Assembly (NCBI RefSeq): GCF_038806765.1
Contig: NZ_CP152389.1
Span: 434,001-498,000, forward strand
Direction of reading: 5' to 3'
Length of the DNA stretch: 64,000 nt
Source: Mucilaginibacter sp. CSA2-8R
Lineage (GTDB): Bacteria > Bacteroidota > Bacteroidia > Sphingobacteriales > Sphingobacteriaceae
In this document: one piece after another, positions 35,074 through 44,164 of the stretch
Layout of the letters: each line of letters begins with the position of its first letter
How positions within the stretch are numbered: position 1 is the stretch's first letter
Notes under the pieces: model-generated
Told to the model about the DNA's origin: nothing
Seen by the model: only the letters and a program-made list of their open reading frames with translations
The model's database searches: none
Translations under genes and position numbers: made by a program

Positions 35074-37455
35074 ATGTTCAGTATCTTAAAAAAAGAAATC
35101 AGCCTGTATCTGAGTTCGCTGGTGGCCTATATAACTATCGGTGTTTTTTTACTGGTACTGGGTTTGTTTTTATGGGTTTTCCCGGAGTCGAGCATCATCG
35201 AGTATGGTTATGCCGGGCTGGAAAGCTTGTTTAGCACAGCGCCTTACCTGTTTATGTTTCTTATTCCAGCCATCACCATGCGCTCGCTGGCCGAGGAGCG
35301 CCGTGAGGGGACGCTCGAGTTACTGGCTACCCGCCCCTTAACCAACTGGCAAATTGTGCTGGGGAAGTACCTGGCAAGTTTGTTGCTAATTGTTTTCGCG
35401 CTGGTTCCAACGCTCATTTATGTATACTCCGTGTGGGTTTTGGGTAACCCACAGGGTAATCTGGATACAGGTGCGGTAATCGGGTCTTACGTTGGTTTGT
35501 TTCTGTTAGGGGCTGCCTTTGCTTCAATAGGGCTGTTTGCCTCGGCGGTAAGCAAAAACCAGATTATTGCATTCACCATAGCTGTATTTTTATGCTACTT
35601 CGTTTACAGTGGTTTTGATTCGCTGAGCCAACTGCTGTCGTTACAAAACTACGATGTGCAAAGCCTGGGCATTACCCGGCATTACGAGTCGGTGAGCCGT
35701 GGCGTGCTGGATACCCGCGACTTGGCTTACTTTATGCTGCTTTCAGGCATATTTCTCGGTCTTACCTTACTAACGCTGAGCATCCAGCGGCAGCAAAAAA
35801 TAAAATATACGGCACTGCCGGTGCTTTTGGGAGTGCTGGTTGCCATCGCACTTTTATCTGCACTAACCTTTACACGATTCGATTTTACTAAAGAGAAGCG
35901 TTTTACCCTATCGGGCGTGAGCCGTAATGTGATGGATAGTTTGTCGCAGCCGGTTAAGGTAACGGTGTATTTGCAGGGCAGCGACTTGCCCGGTGGCATG
36001 AAGCGCCTGCAGCAGGCCACCCGCGATATGTTGAACGACTTGCGGGCTTATAGCCATAGGCGCTTGCAGTTTGAATTTGTAAACCCTTTAGAAGGTAAAA
36101 ACCAACAAGAGCAGGAACAGGCGGTGCAAGACATGCAGTCGCAAGGTTTGCAGCCTACCAACCTAAGCGTTAAAACCGAAAACGGCGTATCGCAAAAAAT
36201 TATATTCCCGGCGGCTTTAGTTACCGCAGGCGATAAGCAATTAGGCGTGTCACTGTTGCAAACACGTATGGGGCTATCGCCCGATGCCGTGCTGAACAAC
36301 TCGGTACAAAATCTCGAGTATGCTTTTACCTCAACCATTAATAAAGTAACTAATGGGGGCAGGCCGCGGGTAGCGCTTAGCACTGGGCACGAGGAGTTAA
36401 CTGGTTTGCAATTGAATAATGATGATGGTTTTGAGGTTAGGCCTGTTGACCTTAAAGATGTGCCGTTTGATACTCTCAAAACTGTAAAGTTACTTATAGT
36501 GCTTAAGCCGGAAAAACCATTTACCGAAGCCGAAAAGTTTAAGATAGACCAATACCTGATGCATGGCGGCCGTATACTATGGGCCATTGACCGAGTTAGT
36601 GCCGAACTGGATAGCTTGCGCGGGCACGGCGGTGAGCAGCTGGCCTTTGCCAAGCAGCTCAACCTCGACGACCAATTGTTTAAATACGGTGTGCGTATTA
36701 ATTATGATTTGATAGCCGATTTAAACTGCGCACAAATACCGATAAGCACCGGCAACGTAGGCGGACAAGCGCAGATACAAATGCTGCCTTGGCTATTTTA
36801 TCCTATTTTTATGCCTTTGGGCAAACATCCCATCGTTAAAAACCTGGAAGGTATACGCAGCGAGTTTGCCAGTACTATTGATTTACTGCCGGTAAAAAAC
36901 ATACGTCAAACGGTGTTACTTACTTCATCGCCTTACAATAAAAAATTCAGCGTGCCGTACCTATTATCGTTACAGGCGGTAGAGCAGGAGCCCGATCCGC
37001 GGGCGTTTCAAAGTACGCCTAAATTAACAGGTGTGCTGCTGGAGGGTAAGTTTACGTCAGTTTTTCAAAACCGGCCCATACCGCAGGGCATCACCGAAAA
37101 TATACCTGTGCTTAGCGAAAGTAAGCCTGCAAAAATGATTGTGTTGAGCGATGGGGATATATTGAAAAACCAGGTAAGCAGTGATGGTTCGCCTTTTCCG
37201 TTAGGTTTTGACCGTTACACGCAGCAAACCTATGGCAATAAAAATCTGTTGCTTAATATAGCTGATTACATGACCGACGACTCGGGTTTAATCAGCCTGC
37301 GTAATAAAGAAATTAAGCTGCGTTTACTCAACCGTGCACGCGTACGTAGCGAAAAAACTTACTGGCAACTGGTGAATACCGTAGTGCCATTAGGGCTCGT
37401 GTTAATATTTGCAATTTTTCAACATTATTACCGCAGGCGTAAGTATGCCCATTAA
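35074..37455 (+). CDS. gldFG: fusion of GldF-like ABC permease and GldG-like protein
   Basis: 793 residues. The first ~240 form an ABC-2-type permease with six membrane helices and the EERREGTLELLATRPL cytoplasmic motif typical of GldF. A helix at about 245-265 then leads into a long extracytoplasmic region of the GldG/ABC_transp_aux type, with KVTVYLQGSDLPGGMK and ILWAIDRVSAELDS. A final helix near 765-783 precedes a basic tail. In Flavobacterium gldF and gldG are separate genes. With GldA upstream this makes a complete exporter-like complex, whose substrate is unknown. Confidence 0.85.
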   Translation: MFSILKKEISLYLSSLVAYITIGVFLLVLGLFLWVFPESSIIEYGYAGLESLFSTAPYLFMFLIPAITMRSLAEERREGTLELLATRPLTNWQIVLGKYLASLLLIVFALVPTLIYVYSVWVLGNPQGNLDTGAVIGSYVGLFLLGAAFASIGLFASAVSKNQIIAFTIAVFLCYFVYSGFDSLSQLLSLQNYDVQSLGITRHYESVSRGVLDTRDLAYFMLLSGIFLGLTLLTLSIQRQQKIKYTALPVLLGVLVAIALLSALTFTRFDFTKEKRFTLSGVSRNVMDSLSQPVKVTVYLQGSDLPGGMKRLQQATRDMLNDLRAYSHRRLQFEFVNPLEGKNQQEQEQAVQDMQSQGLQPTNLSVKTENGVSQKIIFPAALVTAGDKQLGVSLLQTRMGLSPDAVLNNSVQNLEYAFTSTINKVTNGGRPRVALSTGHEELTGLQLNNDDGFEVRPVDLKDVPFDTLKTVKLLIVLKPEKPFTEAEKFKIDQYLMHGGRILWAIDRVSAELDSLRGHGGEQLAFAKQLNLDDQLFKYGVRINYDLIADLNCAQIPISTGNVGGQAQIQMLPWLFYPIFMPLGKHPIVKNLEGIRSEFASTIDLLPVKNIRQTVLLTSSPYNKKFSVPYLLSLQAVEQEPDPRAFQSTPKLTGVLLEGKFTSVFQNRPIPQGITENIPVLSESKPAKMIVLSDGDILKNQVSSDGSPFPLGFDRYTQQTYGNKNLLLNIADYMTDDSGLISLRNKEIKLRLLNRARVRSEKTYWQLVNTVVPLGLVLIFAIFQHYYRRRKYAH

Positions 37456-37488
37456 ATTTTATACTTTTGGGTTGACTAAAATTGGTTT

Positions 37489-38613
37489 ATGAGATTCATT
37501 GTTTCGACATTAACATTACTGAAGCAATTACAGGCGGTAAGTGGCGCTTTAAGCAACAGTACAGTACTGCCCATACTGGAAAACTTTTTATTCGAGATTA
37601 AAGATGGCCATCTGACCATCTCGGCTACCGACCTGCAGACCAGCATGACCACCTCGCTTTCGGTCGAAGCCAAAGAAAATGGTCGTATTGCTATCCCGTC
37701 GCGTATTTTGTTAGATACCCTTAAATCATTACCCGAGCAGCCCATTGCCTTTTCGGTTGATGATAAAACCTTTGCTATCGAAATCAGCGCCGGCGACGGT
37801 AAGTATAAACTGAGCGGCGAGAACGGTGAAGATTTTCCTAAAATTCCGGTGGTTGAAAATGCATCGTCGGTTAATTTACCGGCATCAGTTTTAGCCGAGG
37901 CTATCAATAAAACCATTTTTGCAGTAAGTAACGATGAGCTGCGCCCGGCCATGACAGGGGTATTCTGCCAGTTATCTACCCAGCACTTAACTTTTGTGTC
38001 TACCGATGCCCATAAATTGGTTCGCTATCGTCGTAAAGATGCACAAGCCGCCACTAATACTTCATTCATCTTACCTAAAAAAGCGCTTAACTTATTAAAG
38101 TCAGCTTTGCCATCTGATGATGTGAATGTATCGGTAGAGTATAACAACACCAGTGCATTCTTCAAATTTGGTAACATCAACCTGGTTTGCCGTTTAATTG
38201 ATGAGCGCTACCCGGATTATGAAGCTGTTATTCCGCAAAGCAATCCTAACAAAATGACTATCGACCGTCATTCGTTTTTAGGCTCGTTGCAGCGTGTTGC
38301 TATTTATGCTAACAAAACTACCCACCAGGTACGTTTAAAACTCAGCGGCAGCGAATTGAATATCTCCTCAGAAGATATTGATTTTGCTAATGAGGCTCAC
38401 GAGCGTTTAAGCTGCCAGTATGAGGGCGAGGATTTGGAAATTGGTTTTAATGCACGCTTTTTAATTGAGATGCTTAAAAACTTAAGCAGCGAAGAGGTTG
38501 CCTTACACATGTCAACCCCTAACCGTGCTGGCCTGTTACTGCCACAGGGTGGCGATGATAATGAAGATGTATTAATGCTGGTTATGCCGGTAATGCTGAA
38601 TAACTACGCTTAA
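37489..38613 (+). CDS. dnaN: DNA polymerase III subunit beta (sliding clamp)
   Basis: 374 residues, the usual length, with the three-fold repeated clamp domains. Recognisable stretches are TVLPILENFLFE near the N-terminus, ELRPAMTGVFCQ in the middle and LMPVMLNN at the C-terminus, which is part of the partner-binding pocket. The clamp tethers DNA polymerase to DNA. It is not next to dnaA here, which is common in Bacteroidota. TACTTTTG at 37462-37469 may be its -7 box. It ends at a strong terminator. Confidence 0.96.
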   Translation: MRFIVSTLTLLKQLQAVSGALSNSTVLPILENFLFEIKDGHLTISATDLQTSMTTSLSVEAKENGRIAIPSRILLDTLKSLPEQPIAFSVDDKTFAIEISAGDGKYKLSGENGEDFPKIPVVENASSVNLPASVLAEAINKTIFAVSNDELRPAMTGVFCQLSTQHLTFVSTDAHKLVRYRRKDAQAATNTSFILPKKALNLLKSALPSDDVNVSVEYNNTSAFFKFGNINLVCRLIDERYPDYEAVIPQSNPNKMTIDRHSFLGSLQRVAIYANKTTHQVRLKLSGSELNISSEDIDFANEAHERLSCQYEGEDLEIGFNARFLIEMLKNLSSEEVALHMSTPNRAGLLLPQGGDDNEDVLMLVMPVMLNNYA

Positions 38614-38643
38614 GGTATAAACTTAAATTATAAACCCAAAAAT

Positions 38644-38672
38644 AAAAGTCCGGCTGCAAAGCCGGACTTTTT
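38644..38672 (+). terminator. intrinsic terminator of dnaN
   Basis: Stem AAAAGTCCGGCT/AGCCGGACTTTT with a four-base loop and a following T. It starts 30 bp after the dnaN stop. Confidence 0.92.
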
Positions 38673-38720
38673 AGTTGAGCACAGATAACAAACACCATAA
38701 AAAGCAGTTATAAAACAGGT

Positions 38721-39419
38721 ATGATTAAAAAAGTATTTTTTACCGGTTTATGCGCGGCAAGCTTGTACTTGCTGGCTGCCTGCGTAAAAAATGATCCGCC
38801 TCCGGCAAATAATCCTAATGTTAGTGTTGATGTAGTTAATGCATCAAGTTCGATTATTAACTTTTACATAGATGGTGCCCGGCAAAGTATTATAACCGGT
38901 ATAAACCCATTAGCCAGCAATGGCTATGTGCAGACAGCTTCTGGTGCCCGGACTTTTACTTTTAAACAGCTTTTTAACACCGACAGCTTTAAAAATGCAG
39001 ATACGCTATTTTCTTTGCCCGTGCCGTTAGATTATAGAAAAGATACTTTAAGCACTACCTACCGCTATTCTGTATTTTTGAGTGGCTTGGCACGCAATAC
39101 GGCTTTTGTGTTAAGGGACACCTTACAGGCTGATAGTAAAAATGCGAAAGTAAGATTTGTAACGTCATCGCCATCCATGCCTGCCTTCAGGGTGTTTTTT
39201 AATGATACCTTAGTATATAATTCTTCAACCTTTAAATCGGTTAAGGGTTTCCGTCCTTTTAGTGCAAGTATTAAAAGGGTAGATATTAAGCCGGTTAACG
39301 GCAATAATATTTTATATACCACTAACATTACGGTTTTGGCGGGCAGGTCATATACTTTGTTTACACAGGATGAAAGTACCAGCACGAAGTTCAGGGCAGG
39401 GCTAATCACTAACCAATAA
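38721..39419 (+). CDS. DUF4397-type lipoprotein (copy 1)
   Basis: 232 residues. A lipoprotein signal ends LLAAC with Cys at 21. The rest is beta-rich and begins with VDVVNASSSIINFYIDGAR, the hallmark opening of DUF4397 domains. A second similar half follows (KVRFVTSSPSMPAFRVFFND). The protein is probably anchored in the outer membrane or facing the periplasm. Two relatives are in this window, one 11 bp downstream and one at 42034. Function unknown. Confidence 0.8.
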   Translation: MIKKVFFTGLCAASLYLLAACVKNDPPPANNPNVSVDVVNASSSIINFYIDGARQSIITGINPLASNGYVQTASGARTFTFKQLFNTDSFKNADTLFSLPVPLDYRKDTLSTTYRYSVFLSGLARNTAFVLRDTLQADSKNAKVRFVTSSPSMPAFRVFFNDTLVYNSSTFKSVKGFRPFSASIKRVDIKPVNGNNILYTTNITVLAGRSYTLFTQDESTSTKFRAGLITNQ

Positions 39420-39430
39420 AAAGAAAACAC

Positions 39431-40177
39431 ATGCTCAAAAAAGGTAGCGTTTTTTATTTCTTGTTTTTGCTTAATGCGAGTGTTTTGCTTTTTGCTGCGC
39501 TGATATCGTGCAGTAAAAACAATACATCCATACCAACCAGTTCAAATGTACGGCTGCAGGTGATACAGTTGAGCCCTAACTCATATACTGCAAATTTGTT
39601 TATGGCTAATTTGCGCGTAGGTACAAGTAGCTTTAGCTATGGTAATACACCAAATTATTTTTATTTACCACGTACCGATACCGCTTTGCAGATACGTATC
39701 TCGCGGGATAGCGTCCAAGCATTTAATAATGACACTAAGCTATTGGATAATAAGCGGTACAGTTTGTTTTTTTTGGGGCTATATGGTGATACTACCTCAG
39801 CCAGAAAATTACGCACCCTGGTTACTACTGATGATGCCGAAGAACTGCCGCCAGTTGGTAAAGGTGGTAAATTGCGCTTCCTAAACGGATCTCCTAACAC
39901 AAACGGCTCTTTTGATATCTGGGCTAACGGAAGCTTGTTAATTAAAGGAGTTGCTTTTGCAAAGGTGTCAAACTTTACAACTTTGCCTGCAGGCAACTAT
40001 ACTTTCCGAGTTTACCAAGCCAATACTTCTGTTAACAGTATAGGCGAATTAGCTAACGTAACCGTGCAAGACGGGCGGTTATATACTCTGTATTCGCGAG
40101 GGTTAGTAGGGCGGGCCGTGTCAGATACTGCTGCTTTTAATCTTTCGGTAGTACCTAATAACCCTACGGTTTACTAA
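39431..40177 (+). CDS. DUF4397-type lipoprotein (copy 2)
   Basis: 248 residues with a lipoprotein signal (AALISC, Cys at 27). It shows the DUF4397-like plan: VRLQVIQLSPNSYTANLFM, then GKLRFLNGSPNTNGSFDIWANG and a C-terminal GRLYTLYSRG. It lies 11 bp after its paralogue and is co-transcribed with it. Function unknown. Confidence 0.78.
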   Translation: MLKKGSVFYFLFLLNASVLLFAALISCSKNNTSIPTSSNVRLQVIQLSPNSYTANLFMANLRVGTSSFSYGNTPNYFYLPRTDTALQIRISRDSVQAFNNDTKLLDNKRYSLFFLGLYGDTTSARKLRTLVTTDDAEELPPVGKGGKLRFLNGSPNTNGSFDIWANGSLLIKGVAFAKVSNFTTLPAGNYTFRVYQANTSVNSIGELANVTVQDGRLYTLYSRGLVGRAVSDTAAFNLSVVPNNPTVY

Positions 40178-40226
40178 GCTGCTATCCCATATAATTTATT
40201 ACTTTTGCCTCCAAAATACCTGCATT

Positions 40227-40877
40227 TTGGAAATTATAAAAAACCTGATTGATTTTATACTGCACATAGATCACCATCTGGTGCAAATTACCAATCAATA
40301 TCAAGGCTGGACCTACCTTATCTTATTCCTGATTATTTTTGCGGAAACCGGTTTTGTGGTAACTCCATTTTTACCCGGCGACTCATTGCTTTTTGCCGCA
40401 GGCGCACTAATCGCAACCGGTAACTCAGGTTTGGATATATACCTGCTTGCTATTATTTTGATTATCGCTGCATTTTTAGGCAATACTGTAAATTATAAAT
40501 TAGGCCAGTTTTTGGGTGTCCGTGTATTTAAGCCCGAAAACAAGGTGCTTAAACTCGACTATTATTTAAAAACCAAAGCTTTTTTTGATAAGCATGGTGG
40601 TAAAGCCGTAATTTTTAGCCGGTTTATGCCTATCATCCGTACCATTGCTCCCTTTGTAGCTGGGGTAGGCCGTATGCCTTTTGGTCGTTATAGCCTGTAT
40701 AACCTGGTAGGCGGGGTGGCTTGGATAGTTACTTTTTTGTTTTTGGGCTACTTGTTAGGCAACGTGCCTTTCTTTAAAAAGAACTTCTCGTTAATTGCCT
40801 TAGGTATTGTGGCGGTTTCGTTATTGCCGCCCATTGTGGCTGCGTTAAGGAGTCGGTTTTCCCGCACTTCGGCCTAA
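40227..40877 (+). CDS. DedA family membrane protein
   Basis: 216 residues of the DedA/VTT family, membrane proteins that recycle undecaprenyl phosphate or other lipid carriers. The characteristic GDSLLFAAGAL, FLGNTVNYKLGQFLG and FSRFMPIIRTIAPFVAGVGRM motifs (in pieces) are present, with membrane helices throughout. The start is a TTG at 40227, as the product then begins like its relatives; no ATG fits. TACTTTTG at 40200-40207 may be the -7 box. Its last 33 bases overlap the convergent gene ending at 40845. Confidence 0.9.
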   Translation: MEIIKNLIDFILHIDHHLVQITNQYQGWTYLILFLIIFAETGFVVTPFLPGDSLLFAAGALIATGNSGLDIYLLAIILIIAAFLGNTVNYKLGQFLGVRVFKPENKVLKLDYYLKTKAFFDKHGGKAVIFSRFMPIIRTIAPFVAGVGRMPFGRYSLYNLVGGVAWIVTFLFLGYLLGNVPFFKKNFSLIALGIVAVSLLPPIVAALRSRFSRTSA

Positions 40878-41876
40878 CTCCTGAGGTGTCGGCGGTAAGG
40901 GTTTATTTACTTTGCCATAGTCCGGTAATGGCGCTATCTGGCCTAATTTATACAACGCAGCTTCGCGGGCAGCTTGCTGCCTATCGGCTAAGCTTAATGC
41001 AGGGTCAATGAGCTTATTTAAGTCAGGCTGCCCGGCATCAACCCAAGCCGAGTACCAGTAACTGCCTACATTGAGCAGGGCCAGTCGCATGCGGCGCTGC
41101 ACCATGCCTTTAAGTGCCTGGTGGTAGGCTTTGCAATAAGCTGCCGAGTAATCATTAATCTGCCGTTTACCTCTCAAAGTTATCTCATATTTTTTATCAG
41201 CCGGAAACACCCCGTCAATCTGCCGTTGTATCTTTAAAACAGAATCGGCGCTTTTAAACGAATTGCGGCATAAAATAAAGGCCTGCCATAATGGGTTCTC
41301 CAGGTATTTGGCTTTACCCATATAGTAATTATACTTGCTGCTAAATTGCTCGGGCAGGCGGCTTTCCCACAAGGCATGTATACCCTCCTGGTGGGTAAGT
41401 TGCCCGTCGTGGTTTAGTGTTAAATGCAGTGGTACACATGCATCGGCTACATAATGGCCTAAGTAAGCAGAGTAATGCAATATGGCGCTGGTGTCTTTGT
41501 TTTTAAAGGCATCAACCAGCTGGTAATAATTGTATTGAATAGTCCAGGGTAGGGTGCCATACTTGTAAAGCGTATCTACCGTATATTTTTGCACTGCATC
41601 TTTCCACTTTTGCGGCATGGTATGGAACGGATCTTTCCCAAAATGATCGGCATCAAAATAATGCCGTGGTATTTCGGTCGAGTCTACATACCGGCGCCGG
41701 TCGGGACTGATGGCGTGTTCGGTGATGTAAGTAATATTGGCCTGATAAAATGTGCTCATGCCCTTAGGCAGGGTAAATATAGCCAGCCGGTTAATGCGGT
41801 AATGCGCATAAAAGCCCCACGAAGAGCACAGTGGTAGCAAAGCGCAAAGCAATAGGCTGCGTATAAAAAATTTCAA
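40845..41876 (-). CDS. zinc-dependent phospholipase C / S1-P1 nuclease-like exported protein
   Basis: 343 residues with a signal peptide (about 1-19), after which the mature protein would begin with Trp20, often a zinc ligand in this fold. Other likely metal residues are His25 (WGFYAH), HYFDADHFG, HYSAYLGHYVADACVPLH and HQEGIHALWE. This pattern of His/Asp in a helical protein is that of the zinc-dependent phospholipase C and S1/P1 nuclease superfamily; which activity applies cannot be told. Monocistronic, convergent and overlapping with dedA. Confidence 0.75.
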   Translation of the reverse strand: MKFFIRSLLLCALLPLCSSWGFYAHYRINRLAIFTLPKGMSTFYQANITYITEHAISPDRRRYVDSTEIPRHYFDADHFGKDPFHTMPQKWKDAVQKYTVDTLYKYGTLPWTIQYNYYQLVDAFKNKDTSAILHYSAYLGHYVADACVPLHLTLNHDGQLTHQEGIHALWESRLPEQFSSKYNYYMGKAKYLENPLWQAFILCRNSFKSADSVLKIQRQIDGVFPADKKYEITLRGKRQINDYSAAYCKAYHQALKGMVQRRMRLALLNVGSYWYSAWVDAGQPDLNKLIDPALSLADRQQAAREAALYKLGQIAPLPDYGKVNKPLPPTPQELGRSAGKPTP

Positions 41877-42033
41877 ATTTAAATTAGCTGATAAATAAAT
41901 GCTTAGCTCTTGTAAAAGGCTAACAGCGTTCTAAACTATGCAAAACTATATACTACAGCAACGCTTATTACGTATTAGCTAAGATAATTTTATAATTCTG
42001 TCACCAGATTATAATTACATTAATCTATTGTTT

Positions 42034-42729
42034 ATGAGAAAAATCAAACTGAATTTTAAGCAAGCGATACGCTATGCCATGGTTGTACTAGGTTGCGTTA
42101 CCTTGCTATCGGCCTGTAAAAAAGAAGACCAGTACAATTTTGATGATGCGGTTCCGGCCTATGTTAACTTTATTAATGCCAGCACCGATGCAGGCAGTGC
42201 GCAATTGTATGTGCAGGATATTTTAAGAACCCCGACAGCGGTAAGTTATGGCAATGCATCCGGCTATTACAAAACCTATTTAGGTGCGCAGGATGTAGCC
42301 GTTAAAAAACCCGACGGAACCAGTACCCTAATCGCATCAACCGGGCAATTTGACGCTAACGCCAGCTATACTTATTTTTTGGTAGGACAGAGCGGTAGTT
42401 TGGGGTTGGTTAACATTACCGATGATTTAGTTGCACCAGCTTCGGGTAAGGCCAAAATCCGTTTTGTAAATGCGGCATCTAATGTAAACGCTGCTAATTT
42501 AAATTTAGGCAGCAGTACAGTAGCATCAGGCGTTGCTTTTAAAGGTGTATCGTCGTCTATCGAGGTTAGTGCCGGTTCGTACGTATTAACGGTAAGCGGT
42601 ACTCCTTTTATATCGTCGGCGCTAAATACAACGTTTGAGAGCGGTAAGATTTACACAGTATATGCTAAAGGTTTAGCGTATGCCACAGGTAACTCTGCCC
42701 TTAGCGTAGGCGTTTTTACCAATAAATAA
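42034..42729 (+). CDS. DUF4397-type lipoprotein (copy 3)
   Basis: 231 residues from the ATG at 42034; an in-frame TTG two codons earlier is less likely. The signal ends TLLSAC, with lipidated Cys near 29. DUF4397 features are AYVNFINASTDAGSAQLYV and KAKIRFVNAASNVNAANL, followed by GKIYTVYAKG near the end. It resembles the tandem pair at 38721-40177, but stands alone in front of rpsT. Confidence 0.85.
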   Translation: MRKIKLNFKQAIRYAMVVLGCVTLLSACKKEDQYNFDDAVPAYVNFINASTDAGSAQLYVQDILRTPTAVSYGNASGYYKTYLGAQDVAVKKPDGTSTLIASTGQFDANASYTYFLVGQSGSLGLVNITDDLVAPASGKAKIRFVNAASNVNAANLNLGSSTVASGVAFKGVSSSIEVSAGSYVLTVSGTPFISSALNTTFESGKIYTVYAKGLAYATGNSALSVGVFTNK

Positions 42730-42806
42730 TTATGGCTTAGATGAGCAGCATATGATGGTTAAGATGCTGGACATGAGAAAACTGGTTCAAAATATTTTAA
42801 TTTAGT

Positions 42807-42838
42807 GTTGATAGTTTTATTTTTTTGAAATATATTTG
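42807..42838 (+). promoter_or_regulatory. Bacteroidota-type promoter of rpsT
   Basis: A -33 box GTTG (42807-42810) and a -7 box TATATTTG (42831-42838) are separated by 20 bases, matching the TTG/TAnnTTTG consensus of the primary sigma factor. The start codon of rpsT is 34 bp downstream. Confidence 0.85.
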
Positions 42839-42872
42839 CAGTCCGAAAAATAAAAAGACAATTAGCTAAAAA

Positions 42873-43127
42873 ATGGCAAATCATAAATCAGCAATTAAAA
42901 GAATCCGGGCCAACGCTGCGAAGCGTCTGCGTAACAGATATCAGGCTAAAACCACCAGAAACGCTATCAAGAAATTAAGAGGCTCAACTTCTAAAGCTGA
43001 GGCAGCCCCTTTACTGACTACAGTAATTTCAATGCTTGACCGTTTAGCCAAGAAAAACGTAATACACAAAAACAAAGCTTCAAACAATAAGTCAAAGCTG
43101 ACTAAGTTTGTAAACGGCTTACAATAA
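42873..43127 (+). CDS. rpsT: 30S ribosomal protein S20
   Basis: 84 residues, rich in Lys, Arg and Ala, beginning [12 protein letters not shown], the standard start of S20, which binds 16S rRNA early in small-subunit assembly. Length is normal. It has its own promoter and terminator, so it is a single-gene unit. Confidence 0.97.
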   Translation: MANHKSAIKRIRANAAKRLRNRYQAKTTRNAIKKLRGSTSKAEAAPLLTTVISMLDRLAKKNVIHKNKASNNKSKLTKFVNGLQ

Positions 43128-43147
43128 TATTTTCATTTTTTGAAAGT

Positions 43148-43177
43148 AAAAGGCTGCATGTATGTGCAGCCTTTTTG
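43148..43177 (+). terminator. intrinsic terminator of rpsT
   Basis: Stem AAAAGGCTGCA/TGCAGCCTTTT with a short loop and following T-run, 20 bp after the stop codon. Confidence 0.93.
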
Positions 43178-43208
43178 TTTTACAGCTATTTTTCAATAGT
43201 TTAAGGCC

Positions 43209-43906
43209 GTGGAAGTTTACGAAACCAAAATTAGTATTAAAGCCTGGGCCGAAGAAGACAGGCCGCGCGAAAAACTGAATAGCCAAGGCCGCCGTGCACT
43301 CAGCGATGCCGAGCTGATTGCCATTTTAATTGGCTCGGGCAGTCGTACAGAAACGGCCGTTGAGCTGAGCAAGCGCATACTGCATCATTACGAAAACGAT
43401 TTGCAGCGGCTGGGTAAGGTTTCGGTAAGTGAGCTTTCAAAATTTAAAGGCATTGGTGAGGCTAAGGCCATTGCTATTATTGCTGCGCTTGAGCTGGGGC
43501 GGCGGCGTAACGAAACCGAGATTAAAGTACCCGAAACCATTACCGGCAGCCAGAGCGTTTATCAAGTACTGCGCCGCCATTTGGTAGATTTAAATCATGA
43601 AGAATTTTGGATACTGCTGTTAAGCCGCAGCTGTAAAATCATCGCCAAAGAACTCATTAGTAAAGGCGGGCTTTCGGGCACGGTAGCTGATCCTAAAATT
43701 ATATTTAGTATTGCTTTGCAGCATCAGGCATCGTCTATCATTTTGGCGCACAATCATCCTTCGGGTAACTTAAAGCTAGCCAGCAAGATATTGATCTAAC
43801 CCGCAAAATACATCAGGCCGGAAAAATACTGGATATTGGCGTGCTCGATCACCTGATTATTACCGACGGTGGGTTTTACAGTTTTGCTGATGAAGGCCTG
43901 CTGTAA
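43209..43906 (+). pseudogene. radC: radC (JAMM-family DNA repair-associated protein) with a frameshift
   Basis: The GTG at 43209 opens a frame with the RadC N-terminal helix-hairpin-helix region (SDAELIAILIGSG, KFKGIGEAKAIAI) and the JAMM domain up to HNHPSG. It then shifts: the frame ends at 43799 after a divergent LASKILI tail. The expected continuation, ending DLTRKIHQAGKILDIGVLDHL and a normal C-terminus, is in another frame up to the stop at 43906. A one-base loss near 43776 (AAGCTAGC where AAGCCTAGC would read through) explains it. The final Asp of the metal motif is lost in the truncated form. It is a real mutation or an assembly error. Confidence 0.9.
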
Positions 43907-43953
43907 TAAAGCTCTCTATTTGAATACAAGGTAACCTTCTGTATTCAATAATG

Positions 43954-44156
43954 TCAAAGTCGCTTTTTAACACTGGTGGCTGTAGTTTTACTGCCTATAT
44001 TGCCCTGCACTTCGCATCCCGCAATAGTTATAGTATAGGTGCCTTAGTTATCGGCGGTATAAAAACTAACTTTGGCCTTGCCATTTTTATCTGTACTAAC
44101 ACAAGGGCCAGTTTAATAGACCGGATGTCCGGTCATACCTACAATGGTTTCTAGGA
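43954..44156 (-). pseudogene. decayed fragment of an Ig-like/MG-domain protein
   Basis: The minus strand from about 44156 to the stop at 43954 reads as one frame with two internal TAA codons. It includes STDKNGKAKVSFYTADN, a stop, then GTYTITIAGCEVQGNIGS. This pattern (DxxGKAxxSFYTADxxGTY) is typical of the C-terminal Ig-like or alpha-2-macroglobulin-type domains of large Bacteroidota surface proteins. No start or upstream portion exists, because the acetyltransferase gene begins right beside it. It is a remnant, not a gene. Confidence 0.65.
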
Positions 44157-44164
44157 TTAATTGT

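Noticed and set aside
36048..36662. 204-residue minus-strand ORF
   Set aside because: Antisense to gldFG; Ser/Cys-rich composition is typical of a shadow frame.
43951..44154. 67-residue plus-strand ORF after radC
   Set aside because: The opposite strand shows a recognisable decayed Ig-like fragment, so this frame is its shadow.
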